Assembly: GCA_036867785.1 (NCBI GenBank)
Contig: CP145420.1
Span: 1,054,001-1,118,000 of the forward strand
Length of the DNA: 64,000 bases
Source of the DNA: Plasmodiophora brassicae
Taxonomy: Eukaryota > Endomyxa: Phytomyxea > Phytomyxea > Plasmodiophorida
Direction: 5' to 3'
This document shows, one piece after another, positions 21,589-32,404 of the stretch; the first letter of the stretch is position 1; each line of letters starts with the position of its first letter. The notes under the pieces were generated by a model that was not told the DNA's origin, ran no database searches, and saw only the letters and a program-made list of their open reading frames with translations. Position numbers and translations under genes: made by a program.

Positions 21589-22386
21589 CTATCCGACGCG
21601 GCTGGCTCCGTCGATGAGCAGTTGCAGCAACCGGTTGGTGTCCTGCGTCTGGCGTAGGATTTCGGTGAGCAGCGCGTCGGTCCTGTTATCCCCGCGGTCG
21701 GCATCGGCGCTGCTGTGCCCGAGGCCGGCGCGGAGCTGTCGGCCGAGAGCGACAAGGCCTTCCTTGACGTCCGTCCCGATCTGGGATAGGGCGAGAACCG
21801 CGGCGTCGTCTACGGCGGACGCCGACGACGTGGCGCGCTGCGGAGACGACGGCGTCGCTCGGCCCTCCGACACGGTCTCGGCACGGGCGTCGTCGTCAAC
21901 GGCGACATCGCGCGCCTCGCCCCCGAAATGGGCAACCATTGCGTCCCAGTACGCCGGCTTCGACACCGTATCGCCCGACGCGTCGTCTTCCGCCTGGATG
22001 CCCCGGTACTGTGCGCTCAGCTCCTGGTACTTGGCCTTAAGCGTCTGGACTGGCACGCTCAGGGACGTTGCTTTCGCAAACGATCGCGAGACACCGTCCC
22101 AATTAACGTCTGCCTGGCGGGCATCGCTCCTAACCTCGCCACCAAGCCGCAAGTGTCGATACGTTTCCATTGCGCTGAGCAACGCGTCCACCATGGCTGG
22201 GCTCCATGACAGCACGCCGCCAGGCAGCGAATCCGACTTGCGCGGGCGCCCACGCTTCCTCTTTGGAGCAGCTCCATCGACGTGATCGCCGGCGTTCACG
22301 AGTGGCGCCCGTGGCTCGCCCAGCTGTACGTCAGACTTGCGCGGGCGCCCCCGCTTCCTCTTTGGGGCGGGTGCCGCTCCATCCAT
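21589..22386 (-). CDS. AT-hook and Myb/SANT-like DNA-binding protein
   Basis: Single-exon protein of 265 residues. Two identical AT-hook blocks, KRKRGRPRKSD, lie within the first 65 residues and bind the minor groove of AT-rich DNA. A helical domain around residues 58-150 (SPAMVDALLSAMETYRHLR, then VNWDGVSRSFAK, then LKAKYQELSAQYRGI) resembles Myb/SANT-like or trihelix domains often found in transcription factors and beside domesticated transposases. The acidic, Ser/Ala-rich linker leads to a C-terminal helix (LLTEILRQTQDTNRLLQLL) that may dimerise. The ATG at 22386 is the first in frame. Nuclear location is inferred. There is no transposase catalytic domain next to it. Confidence 0.7.
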   Translation of the reverse strand: MDGAAPAPKRKRGRPRKSDVQLGEPRAPLVNAGDHVDGAAPKRKRGRPRKSDSLPGGVLSWSPAMVDALLSAMETYRHLRLGGEVRSDARQADVNWDGVSRSFAKATSLSVPVQTLKAKYQELSAQYRGIQAEDDASGDTVSKPAYWDAMVAHFGGEARDVAVDDDARAETVSEGRATPSSPQRATSSASAVDDAAVLALSQIGTDVKEGLVALGRQLRAGLGHSSADADRGDNRTDALLTEILRQTQDTNRLLQLLIDGASRVG

Positions 22387-22682
22387 GGCCGCCTACGGGT
22401 GCACCTGCCTCGCGCCACGTCGACCGAGTCGGGCCCCGCGGACTTCACAGTGTCTCTTCCCCTTGTTCGGATACACCCGCAATCTCCGACGTACCGGTTC
22501 ATATTCCACATCGAACCGTGTAGTACGTTTCCGACTCGGATTCGCCCGGCACGAGCGCGGTCATAACGTGGCCGGGTGTCGTACTGGAGCTAAAAGCGCG
22601 TCGTACCTACCCTGTCATTGCGGGTTTGGCGCTGTATTGCACGTATAGGTACTGTCATTGCGGGTTTGGCGTCCACGGCACG

Positions 22683-25600
22683 ATGCGCCGACGACAGGGT
22701 TACGTTTTGGGTCGCCGCGTGCCGCTCGGCAGGGTGCACTTTGCGGCATCCGTCGACGCGACGTTCGGGGGGAGTAGGTACGACGTACGTAGGAAGCGCT
22801 GGGGCACGCAGCGCATGGCCCGAGCGACCCGGCAGGCGACGGCGCCGCGCGCCGGCCAGGTCGTCCTCCTGCTGGACGCGGTCGGTGTGCCCCGCGAGCA
22901 CGTCGGCCGCACCGGCGTCATTGCCGATGTGCGACCGTCCGCCTCTGTCGTCGTTGTCGTCGACGGCGACAGCGGCGCGCGCGAATCCGTTGACGTTCCA
23001 GCGGGGGCGTTCCTGACGGCTGAAACGCTGCTGTACAATGACAAAGGTAGGCTCGGCCACGTTCCGGGCGTACAACGCCCCCCTGAGCCCAGATCAGATT
23101 GTCTGTCGCCCATGAGGCCACCTCCTGGCCTACTTCACAAGCAGGATGATAGGAACAACGGTACAGTGCGCCTGTTGCCAGCGATAGGACCTCACGTTGA
23201 GCATGTTCGTAGGGAGAGTGGACGAAGAGGTGGACGAGGCCCTGTCATGCTGGGTCGAGTATGCTGTCGCGTTCATCGACCCTGAGACCTGCATTGACCT
23301 CTGCGTCATGTGCCTTGGAGGCGGAAGCCCAGCCGACTTTGTCAGATGCGCCTGCCGCGCGTCTACACATGCCTCTGGCTGACGCTCGGGCGCCGACACA
23401 GTTGATCTGCATCGACTGTGGAGAATGCTGTCACACGTACTGCATCGGCGATGCGACGACGACCATCACGGTGCGCTGTCTTTGTCGTCGTCCGTGTATC
23501 CATCGGTTGACGCTGTGCTAGCTGGCCCGTCGCGAGCGCTGGCGTTGCCCGAATTGCATGATCTGTATCGAGTGCGGGTCCGCCGACTGTGCCGAACAGC
23601 TGCTCCAGTGCGACATCTGCGATTCCGGAACGCACCTGGCGTGCACGCGCCCTCGTCTGTACAGGGTAATAGACGTGCCTTGCCGGTGCCGCTGTCGACG
23701 TTGCGCGTTGTGACGCTCCTGGCAGATTCCCGAGACGGCCTTTCTGTGTGGGCTGTGTGCTCCTTGCATTGGGTGCGGCCAACATCTTGCCAATCAAGAT
23801 ACCCGAATCTGTAGCAGCTGCGCGTCAGCACGACGGCAATGCATGCTTTGCCCTATCTGTCGGCAGGTCGCGTCTCCATGGATGGGTGCTGTTGTTCGAC
23901 GTGCCGCTGACGTCGCGATACCTGCAGTCGTGGCGAACAAATGACTCTGAACCCATGGTCCAGTGCGACCAGTGCGACCTGTGGGTACACTGCAACTGCG
24001 ATGGTACGAATTAGCAGGAGAATTACAAGGGAGTGGTGCTGACGCGTTTATCGCACAGGGATCGATGGCGATCAGTATGATGCACTCACGAACGATTTCA
24101 ACGCCACCTATTTCTGTCCGTTCTGTCGCTGCGATCGACCTTGGTCTCCCGGCCACCTGTCACCTGTTGATAGTGAGCAGTCGTCTTTGCCAGGTATGAT
24201 GCCGAATTGACACGGAAACTATCTCTCTCTTTCGCTCTCTCGCTCTCTCATGCAGTCGTGCCGTAGACTTGTTTGGTTCAATTCGGGAAATGGTCGCCCA
24301 GACGCAGGAGAAGCGCCGGCGTTCCCGCAGGAGGCTCCTGTTGAATACTGCTAGGCATTTGTCGAAGGTACGTTGTGGCATCTCGTATCAAACGCTGTCC
24401 ACTGAGTCGACCTATTTCCAGGGCAATGCCCATGTGAAGGTCCTGAGCCGGAAACGTCATTTCCGTCTCATCCGTCTGCTGCCAGCCGAAAGTGCAAAGC
24501 CACCGACTGCGCCTGTTGTCGACAAGAATGGGGCGGTGCCTGCTGCTTGCACCTGTATGCTTCCCGCGGCTGCTCGTTGGCATTTATATGTGATACCACC
24601 AACAGCATTTGCGAGCGTACTGTCGTCGTTCGTTGACAAGAGACAATGCTGTTTCTGCGGCGCGGTTGGCGACCTTTCAGATGCCGATCGCTCACGTCTT
24701 CTGCCATGTCGACGCGTCTGCATGATCATCAGGTAATGTTGTTTCAGGCGCGTTGCTCATCAACGTTACTGTAGGGCCTGTGGGCGCATGCGAATTGTAT
24801 AATCTATTCTTCGGCGACAATCGACTCTGAGACCGGCACGATAACCGGGATCGAGGCTGCGATAGGTCGGGCCCTATCAGCGATGTCGATAACTTGTCGC
24901 TGACAGAACGTAATGGTACAGAGAGAAGTCGCCAGTTACAATGTGAACAGTGTGGAGGATCAGGTGCTGGGCTCTCTTGCCGCGCGTCCAGCTGTCGTCG
25001 CTCCTATCACCTACACTGTGCAAGAACGAGTGGGTGTTTACCCGCTGGACCTGAGGGTATCAGCCAGTTCACCTGCCTGGATCACATGCCTCGTGGTGCC
25101 GCAAGCAAGCGCGTGCTCGGCGATATGGAATCCACGATCAGCCGGGTCCGTTCCTGCCTCACGGTTCCTCGCAATGTGCTGGAACAGCCTTGGTACGTTC
25201 CAGGTCTGTATCGAAACCTCAATGCTGTCCAACCTTATTCTCCGATAGGGCTTTCCCGTCCCCGACGCCGTCCATTCGCATCGGGGCGCTTACTGTGGAT
25301 CGGTTGCCGCAACGAGGTACCTTCGCATCCGAACTGTGTCATGCCAGCCAACCCGTCATTGTGGGGTGTAGGTCTTGTCGGGTTCTGCTCTCGTCGCATC
25401 TTCTGGTCGACGCTGGCGCCCGCCTCGCGAACCGTCTACACGTGCATGGTCAGTGAGGGCGTCCAGTTCACAATATCGGAAGGCGACCGGCCTGGATTTG
25501 TCATCCGCACGTCATCGGCCTCGTCCGCGTTCCAGGGTACGCGCTGCTGCGCTCGACGCTGGTGTTTCGCTGTGTAAATCACCCCGTTGCCAACAGCTCT

Positions 25601-25838
25601 CATCGAGGCCATCCCCGCGTTCATTGATCGTAACGCGAAACGCACGCCTGCGCCTGGAGGTGGCTATCTAGCGTTCGGTCTGACGGGTGACGTTTTCTTT
25701 GGATTCGGTATGCTCGCCACCCTCTCCCCCCTTTGTTGCTGATTGGCATCTGACGTCCGCTGCTTAGGTCATCCTGGCATACAACGGCTGACGTCGCTGG
25801 GGCAGCGGCGGCCGTCTCATCGGAGATTGGGCGCATGA
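22683..25838 (+). CDS. Trithorax/MLL-like PHD-ePHD-FYRN-FYRC protein without SET domain
   Basis: A gene of many exons whose joins are only partly resolved. In order it encodes an N-terminal region (22683-23040), several PHD-type zinc clusters (CIDCGECCHTYC; RWRCPNCMICIECG with QLLQCDICDSGTHLAC; QCDQCDLWVHCNCD with YFCPFCRCDRPW), and an extended PHD finger: QCCFCGAVGDL, GLWAHANCIIYSS, QCEQCGGSGAGLSC and SYHLHCARTSGC. Next come FYRN (VGFCSRRIFWSTLAPASRTVYTC) and FYRC (GYLAFGLTGDVFFGFGHPGIQRL, joined across an intron). MLL/KMT2 proteins use this arrangement before a catalytic SET domain. Here the frame ends at 25838, soon after FYRC, and the next gene starts on the opposite strand. The likely role is chromatin reading, as a non-catalytic partner or a split MLL protein. 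Confidence 0.75.
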
Positions 25839-25945
25839 CATTCTCGTTCGCGCCTTGAATCACGCTGGGTAATATTGCTTCGCAACTGCCAAGCGTTTAA
25901 TATATCGTGTTGCATTGTTCGAACGCGCGCGGCTGCGTTGCCGGG

Positions 25946-26425
25946 TTAATGGGATCGCGGCCGGGGCTGTTTCACGAGCTGCTCTGCAAAGCCCAACGAC
26001 GTCGCATTGCCGAGTAGGCGCTGTAGGGCGTCCAGGGTTTGGTTCTGCTCGCGAGGGATTGCCTTCCATTCGTCGGCGGTCACTGTCTCGCCCATCAGGT
26101 CGTGCGCCTTGGCGACCTCGAGCTTCTCCAGCAGCGACAAGAGCTGCGACTTGCCCTCGTGCGCATTGGCATACGCCGGACGCAACTGGTTGACCAGGCC
26201 TGCTAGCCGGATGGCGTGCAGCAGGTCGCTCTTGAGCCGGCTCTGCTGCCAGAAACTGTAGATCAGCGTGCCCGAGGCGACGACGGCGAACAGGTTCCCG
26301 AACCAGGTCACGACCGAGATGGCGATGTTGTTCTGGAAGTAGATGCCCAGCAGGACCTTGAGCAGGCTGAGCACGGCGCTGACGATCGAACAGACGATGA
26401 TGATGATGTTGGCCACGTCAGCCAT
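25946..26425 (-). CDS. Orphan two-helix membrane protein, paralogue 1
   Basis: Single exon, 159 residues. Two membrane helices near the N-terminus (NIIIIVCSIVSAVLSLLKVLL and ISVVTWFGNLFAVVASGTLIYSF) are followed by a cytosolic helical tail. Motifs shared with the next gene are NQLRPAYANAHEG, LLSLLEKLE, DEWKAIPREQ and FAEQLVKQP. The conserved tail suggests a defined domain, but I recognise no family. It lies 107 bp past the convergent PHD-FYR gene and in tandem with its paralogue. Both ends are clear: the ATG at 26425 comes directly before the first helix. Confidence 0.7.
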   Translation of the reverse strand: MADVANIIIIVCSIVSAVLSLLKVLLGIYFQNNIAISVVTWFGNLFAVVASGTLIYSFWQQSRLKSDLLHAIRLAGLVNQLRPAYANAHEGKSQLLSLLEKLEVAKAHDLMGETVTADEWKAIPREQNQTLDALQRLLGNATSLGFAEQLVKQPRPRSH

Positions 26426-26561
26426 CGCTCAGCGGGTTTGACTCCAGACATGGTGCGCGTGCCCCTCGTCGGGCAATCGGGCACAGGGTCCTACGATGGC
26501 ACTGTGCGTCGGCATCGTTCCTATCGCTGCAAGCACACTGGCTATCGGTATGGCTGCGGTT

Positions 26562-27095
26562 TTAATCGAACGCTGAGGGTGGGGGCGGCTGCAACGTGAG
26601 GAACCGGGCGAATTCGATCGGGGTCGCGAACGACAACAGTTTCTTCAGGGAGCTGAGATTCTGGCCCTGTTTTAACGGGATTGCAAGCCATTCGTCGGCG
26701 TCGAGGTCGTTGCCGACAAACCGGCCAGGCCTCGTGCTCTCGAGCTTATCGAGGATGGACAGCAGGTGCCGGCTGCCCTGTTTGGCGTTCCCGTAAGACG
26801 CCCGGAGCTGATTGGTCAGGCCCGTCACGGTGATGGTGGTCAGGGTGTCCCGCGTGCGCTGGTTCTGCTGCCTGTAGCTGTAGATGAGGCCGACGGACGA
26901 GGCGACCGTGAGCACGTCGGCCAGCCAGGTCAGGATGGAGATGGCGATGCTGTCCGTGACGGCCAGGCCCAGTGCGATCTTGCACAGGTTGAAGATGGCG
27001 CTGAGCATCGAGCAGGATATGATGGCGATGTCGATCACATGCGGTGCATAGCGCGACGCGATGTCGACAACGGCTCCAGGTTGTCGTAACTGCAT
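26562..27095 (-). CDS. Orphan two-helix membrane protein, paralogue 2
   Basis: Single exon, 177 residues, same organisation as the gene at 25946. It has a short N-terminal tail, two membrane helices (IAIISCSMLSAIFNLCKIAL and ISILTWLADVLTVASSVGLIY) and a helical tail with NQLRASYGNAKQG, LLSILDKLE, DEWLAIPLKQGQ and FARFLTLQP. The two proteins align throughout without gaps of note and differ at more than half of positions, so the duplication is not recent. The intergenic space is 136 bp. The gene is divergent from ankyrin gene C. No known family is recognised. Confidence 0.7.
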   Translation of the reverse strand: MQLRQPGAVVDIASRYAPHVIDIAIISCSMLSAIFNLCKIALGLAVTDSIAISILTWLADVLTVASSVGLIYSYRQQNQRTRDTLTTITVTGLTNQLRASYGNAKQGSRHLLSILDKLESTRPGRFVGNDLDADEWLAIPLKQGQNLSSLKKLLSFATPIEFARFLTLQPPPPSAFD

Positions 27096-27371
27096 TCTGA
27101 AGTGGGCACGCGCCCGTCAGGTCTCCTGTGTCAATACTGGACCCGATCGCGATACGCGGGTACGTCTGAGCGCTGATGGGCGCGGCATGACGTGTCGGTG
27201 TCCACTCTGCCAGTCGCCGTGCCGGGCGTGCGCCTTGGCCTGGCACGGCGCGGGGTCCAGATATAGTCCTCGCCAACGCGAAGGAGGGCGCCGGGTTCGT
27301 GTGCCGGGGACTTCGGGACGTCGCTCTCACACACACCCATCGGTACCCTGACGGCCCTGTACGGCGACGCA

Positions 27372-28752
27372 ATGCCCATCGGCGGCCATCCCAGCAGTCG
27401 CTTCCTGCCGATGCTCATCGTCATCGTGGCGCGCACGAACGCGGTCACACTCCGATCCAGCGACGGCGGCCTGCACTATGTCCACACGTCGGCCGCCGTC
27501 GCCCATTCCCGCCCGCTGGACGAGATGACGCGGTACGCCGGATGCGGCGACCACGACCCCGTCTGCCTGCCGGGCATCGCCGACCCCGACCTGCGTCTCG
27601 TCGTGCAATTCATGAACGCGATTCGAATCAACGAGGTACAACGCGGGCGGGTTGCTGTGCCGACACGCCTGGCACATGACGATCCGTCCAACGTAGGGTT
27701 CGCGAGCGACGCAATGGACCCGGGACCGCCTCGCATCGATGGACCTGGGAGCGACGTGCCGGCTGCTGGCGGCCGCGTACCAGCTCGACCTGCGCCTGCT
27801 CATGACCGCCATCGCCTCGGCGACGACGCGCACCTGGGGCGACATCCCTGCCATGCGCGAGATGCTGCCGCCGGGTGCCCTGCGCTTCCTGGTGGACAGC
27901 GCCCCCGGGTTCGTTCGACTGGCGCGGGCGGCCAGCACCGCCGACCAGAAGGAGATCGTCGGGCGGATCCGCGACCTTCTCGTCCGCGGTGGCAGGGCCA
28001 CGTTCGTCAACAACGCGCGATGGTGCCAGTTCGGCGCCGTCCTGCACTGGGCCGTGTGGCGCGACGAAGCACCGGTCGTCGAGCTCCTCCTGCGCCTACC
28101 CGGTATTGATGTCAACGCGCCCGACAACTTCATGCAGGCGCCCCTGCACTGTGCAGCGACGTCGCCGGGTCGGGGCCACCTCGTCGGGCTGCTGCTGATG
28201 GCCCCCGGGATCGATGTGAACGCGCGCGATCACCTACAGAAGACGGCGCTGCACGTCGCCGTGATGTACGGGCGCGACGACGTCGTCCGCATGCTTCTGA
28301 AGGCGCCCGACGTGGACGTCAACGCGGGCGACCTGGACCAGATGACGCCATTGCATTGGGCGTCGGCCCTGGGGTTCGCCCCGATCGTCAGGCTGCTGCT
28401 GGCCGCCCCAGAGATCGACGTCGACGCGCGCGACCGATACCAAACGACGCCGTTGCACAGGGCGGCGTCCTCGGGGCGTCGCGCCGTCGTCCACGAGTTG
28501 CTGCTGCGGCGCGCCGCCGAGGTGAACGTTGAGGCGCGCGATATCGCCGGCAGGACGCCATTGCATTGCGCCGCGTCGAACGGGCACGACGACATTGTCG
28601 AGATGCTGCTGAAGCGACGCGGCCCGCCGGATCCCCTTGTGGCCCCTGCGGGCGACCAGAGCGAACGTCGACCGCGGCTCAGTACGTTCGGGGTCTTGCG
28701 CGTCCTGAAGAGGTGGGCCAGCTGGCCGAAGACGAAGCGGGGCGGCTGCTAG
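27372..28752 (+). CDS. SKP1-like/ankyrin protein with signal peptide, member C
   Basis: Exon 1 (27372-27635) encodes the leader SRFLPMLIVIVARTNA, then VTLRSSDGGLHYVH and VCLPGIADPDLRLVVQF, the first half of a SKP1-like fold. The intron at 27636-27696 (61 nt, phase 0) follows INE. Exon 2 begins ATQWTRDR, then LLAAAYQLDLRLLM, then a shared linker (WGDIPAMREMLPPGALRFLVD) and six ankyrin repeats. The last repeat ends NGHDDIVEMLLKRR, followed by a basic, tryptophan-containing tail. Only with the intron removed does the frame include the QWTRDR helix seen in all members. It stands alone rather than in tandem. AATACA is absent after its stop on this strand. Confidence 0.82.
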
Positions 28753-28867
28753 GGCGCGTGGCGTGGGGAGGGTCCCGAAGGTTCCGCCCTAAACCGAAAC
28801 GAAATTGTATTGCACACAGTAGGCCGTTCTACTGGGGCGAATCGCATACGACAAACAAACCCGGCCC

Positions 28868-29290
28868 TTAGCCGATGACGATGCCACACGACAGCGTCCC
28901 GAGGACGGTCAACATCAAGGTCGAGGTGCCCGGCAACGTGTGGGCCGAGGACGACGCTGCAAAGGCACCCGTTGCCTGGACGCTCCTTGATGTTGCCCCT
29001 GGCATTCGTTGGCGCCGGCGCGCTCGTTGCCCGCGTGATCGGTACCCGCAGGCTCTTCGCTTTGGGGCGGCCACTGGTCCGGCCTGGGCGCGTTGCCGAT
29101 GATGTCGTCCGGGATGGCGCCCCGCGGGAAGAACCAGGTGACGATGCCGGCGGCGTCCCACAGCGTCGCGTACACGCCGCCGCCGTTGGCGTTGAAGTCG
29201 GCGCCCGTACGACCCGGGCGTGTACGCCAGGTTGGCGCAGCCGGTGGCGTCGGTGCCCACCAGGCACTCCTGGCCGACGCTGACGGCCGT
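28868..29290 (-). pseudogene. Broken C-terminal piece of a GH16 glycosidase-like gene
   Basis: The minus strand carries GTDATGCAN, YTPGSYG, then DFNANGGGVYATLWD and IVTWFFPRGAIPDDI, as in fungal-type GH16 laminarinase-like enzymes. The N-terminal half with the catalytic ExDxxE motif is missing, because the GH5 gene occupies the sequence immediately upstream. YTPGSYG and ADFNANGG lie in different frames, one base apart near 29205, where family members are continuous. A short intron (about 47 nt) could join the later part to a Ser/Thr-rich tail ending in a hydrophobic, GPI-signal-like segment. Loss of the front half plus the frame break suggests a remnant, though an assembly error could explain the one-base shift. 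AATACA follows its last codons on this strand. Confidence 0.5.
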
Positions 29291-29400
29291 CTGCCTATCC
29301 GGTCAGCCGCCTCGCGTGTTGGATGACCGGCGTCGGTCGTGTACGTATTTATGATGAACCGGACAGGAACGGAACGCGACGACGACGAGCGGCGCGCGGG

Positions 29401-31965
29401 CTAGGACGCGTGCGCGGCGAGCCGCCGGTACCGGAAACAGTTGCAGAGGCGCTCCAGCGCCTGGCGCAGGCAGGCCGACGGCATCGACGACGACGCGTCG
29501 ACGATCGGGGGCGGGTGCGGCACGTCCCAGCTGACCAACGTGCGGGTCGGTCGGGCGACCGATGGCGTGGCATCGCTGGCGGCGACCTGGACCCGGTGCC
29601 GACGGTTCAGCGTCGACAGGCGCGTCGGGTCGCATGGACGGCGGCAGGCGTCGCAGGCGGGCGTACCGGCGTCGGCGGGGGGCGACGACGGGTCGGCGGC
29701 GCCCGGGTGCCCGATGTAGACCTCGAGGACCTGCCGGTCGAAGTCGAGGACCCAGGTGTCGCCCGGCGTCGTCGCCACGCTGATCGAGCGCGACTCGTGG
29801 AAGTGGGTGGCGGGCAGGAACACCTCGGTGACGAGGCGGGCGGGCGCCAGGCCGATCGGTTGCCGGGGCCAGGGCTGCGATTCGAGGCACGACGGGCAGA
29901 CGCGCAGCGACGACTCGAACTGGAAGTCCAGGCGGGACGCGTCCGCGTCGAAGGCGAACGCGCGCGCCAGGCCGCAGGTGGCCCTGGGGAACGGGCGCAC
30001 GAGGACGCTGGCGCAGCGGGGCCGCCCGCGCCCGTCGACCACGCTCAGGTTCTCGCCGTTCCACCGGTCGCCGTACACGTCGTCGTTGTCGCTGACGTAG
30101 GTCCACAGCGTGGCGTTCAGCAGGTTCCGCTCGATGGCGCGCAGGTTGGCGTCCAGCGCCCGGCGCCTGGACGCCTCGCCGGGCATGTCGAACGGGACGC
30201 CGATCTCGCCGAGCAGGACGGGGAAGTCGCCGACGAGGTCGGCGCCCTCCTCGGCGATCAGCGCCAGCTGGCTCTGCATGCCGCGCCTAATCGCCGGGTA
30301 CCCGAGGCGCAGCGCGCCGACCAGCGTCTTCAGGCCGCGTAGCACGTGCAGGTAGTCGACGTTGAACGGGTACAGGTCCTTGTTGATCAGCGTCAGGCCG
30401 TCGTACCAGTGCGGGGCGTAGACCAGGTCGCGATGCAGGTCGTCGTCGTCCTGGGCGCCGCTGTCCAGGAACGGCGGCCGCTCGTTGACGGGCGGGTCGA
30501 GGAAGATCCGCATGCGGGGGACGACGCGGCGCAGGGCACGCGCGAACCGACGAACGAACGGCAACCAGAACGCGTCGATGAACGTGTCGGCGTCGTGCCG
30601 AGGCGCAAAGTACGCCGGGTCGAGGAGCGCGCCCGACGTCGCGTCCCAGACGCCATGGCCGGCCCAGATGCAGCAGCCGTCGGGCAGGTCGGGCGTTGCG
30701 ATCGCCGCGTCGACGTGCCTCAGGACGTCCCTGTTGACGGTGACGCGGGTCCCGTTCGCCGCGTTCAGACCGGCGGCGCGAAGGTCGCGCGGCGCGGGCC
30801 GCCTGGGCAACCAGGCCGACGCGCCCTGGCCGTTGACCTCGACGAGGCCGTCCCAGGTCGGGCCGTACCACGCGACGCGATAGTCGCTGATGGTCTCCGC
30901 GTACCCAGCCCCGAGCCTCAGCGCCTGGAACGGCGTCGGGGTCGGCCCGCTGCGAAACGTCTGCCAGGGCAGGTGCCCGGTGATGTCCGGGCACCCGATC
31001 CACCCGGGGTCGGGCTCGTTCAGCGAATCCCAGCCGAGGACCGCCACGTCGGCGTCGTGGACGCGCCTGGCGACGTACGTCATGGCGGACACGAAGTGCG
31101 CCTGGAGATAGTCCTGGACGTTGTACCGGGCGCCATCATCGTCGGCGTCGTCGACGAGAAACCGGGGCGCGAACCGCCGACCCCTATGGTGTGTACAGTG
31201 AGACCCGGGTAACGCGCGCCCGACGTTCGATGGCACGCACCCGAAGAACAGGGTGAACATGGTGGCACTGGCAAGTTTGGCATCTAGACGGGAGGGGGGC
31301 GCGCACGGGTCAGGCCATCGGGAAACGCAGACGCAGGTGTCGTCGTTACAGTTCGTCTGCCAGATCATCGCCGGGTAATCCTCGACGCGACGCCGCTTGT
31401 CCGCCTTCAGCCACTGCGAGTGGCAGATGGCGGCGCCCGACTCGAGAAACGCCTCCGCGTTGAGGCCGGCCAGGCGCAAGGTCCAGTTCGGGGCCCCGCT
31501 CCCGCCGCAGCTGTCCACCGAGAACGGGCGTCGTCAGCCACCAACGGATACGCACGAGACGACGACGACGACCGCCTACTGTCGCGACCACACGTCCTGG
31601 TGTGGGTCCAGGAAGCAGGACAGGCCGTGGCGGGACGCCCGTCGTATGATTTCGATCAGGTAGTCGACGTAGTCGTCGTCGTAGATGCCCGGGCCGAAGT
31701 GCTCGACGGCCTCCCAGGTCAGCACCAGGCGGATGACGTTGAACCCCCACGACCGGATCCGGCTCAGGTGCAGGTCGGCCTCGTCGAGCGGGAACGGCCG
31801 CCCGACGAAGCTGACGTCCAGGTCGTTGAAGAACGCGCCATCGCCGTCCTCGTACGATGGCAGGTACGGGCGGAACGGCAGCTTGCACGACCCGGACAGG
31901 TTGACGCCGCGCAGGATCAGTCGCCTGCCATGCTCGTCGATGAACCACGGCCCGGCGGTCGACAC
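29401..31965 (-). CDS. GH5 family beta-glucosidase, GH5_12-like (glucosylceramide or steryl-glucoside hydrolase)
   Basis: The early block IDEHGRRLILRGVNLSG is typical of fungal EGCrP-type GH5_12 enzymes, which remove glucose from glucosylceramide or sterol glucosides. It continues with GFNVIRLVLTWEAVEHFGPG and LDPHQDVWSR. Then GGSGAPNWTLRLAGLN, ATMFTLFFG and GWDSLNEPDPGWIG (acid/base Glu) follow, and VLLGEIGVPFDM carries the nucleophile Glu. An intron near 31505-31590 joins WSR to the CGGSGAPNW segment. The stretch 31180-31350 reads through in frame but is unusual and may hide another intron. No ATG lies in frame before the first conserved block, so a small first exon remains unresolved. The protein has about 800 residues with a long, cysteine-containing C-terminal region. 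No signal peptide is visible. Confidence 0.85.
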
Positions 31966-32404
31966 CCCCGCCGACGCCGACGCCGCCAGCTTTGTAGCAG
32001 CGGCGACGACCTCACCTGACTATGACGGCGTCATGCACCGGGGGGGCGCGCGCGCGTGCTCCGTCGCCCCCTCGCCGAAGGCGTGATTCAGGTCAAACCC
32101 CGCAGGGGGAGAGCTGAGGCGCGGGCGTCGCGACACGCGCCTTCTCCCGGGGGCGCCAACCTATTTCGGGGGGTCCCCTCTTACACACTCCCCCCGTCGG
32201 CCTATTTTTGGACCACTGGGCACTGCACTGGCCGACTGCACTGCATTGCAGCTCGGCCACGTGCCTGCTGCAATCTCATGTATACAGGCGAGACGTGGCC
32301 CATCGTCAGGAGGTGGTGGGCATGGCGGCAAAACCGGTCCGAGCTGCACATGCAGCGCGCCCAGTGTGGATCCTATATTTGGGACGGCTGCTGCCGGGCC
32401 GCGG
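31966..32404. other. Divergent intergenic region between GH5 and GGTase-I beta
   Basis: 439 bp. It contains a GC-rich block (32035-32130) and a run of G then C near 32170, followed by more mixed sequence. It should hold the unresolved first exon of the GH5 gene, since a good donor (CAG/GTGAGG) occurs on the minus strand near 32015. Nothing else is recognisable. Confidence 0.35.

Noticed and set aside
21589-22386. AT-hook/Myb-like gene as part of a DNA transposon
   Set aside because: No transposase domain, terminal inverted repeats or target duplication were found around it.
30346-31212. Long open frames on the plus strand opposite the GH5 gene
   Set aside because: They mirror a GC-rich coding strand. 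The minus-strand frame has clear GH5 motifs and the plus strand has low-complexity Val/Arg/Gly composition.
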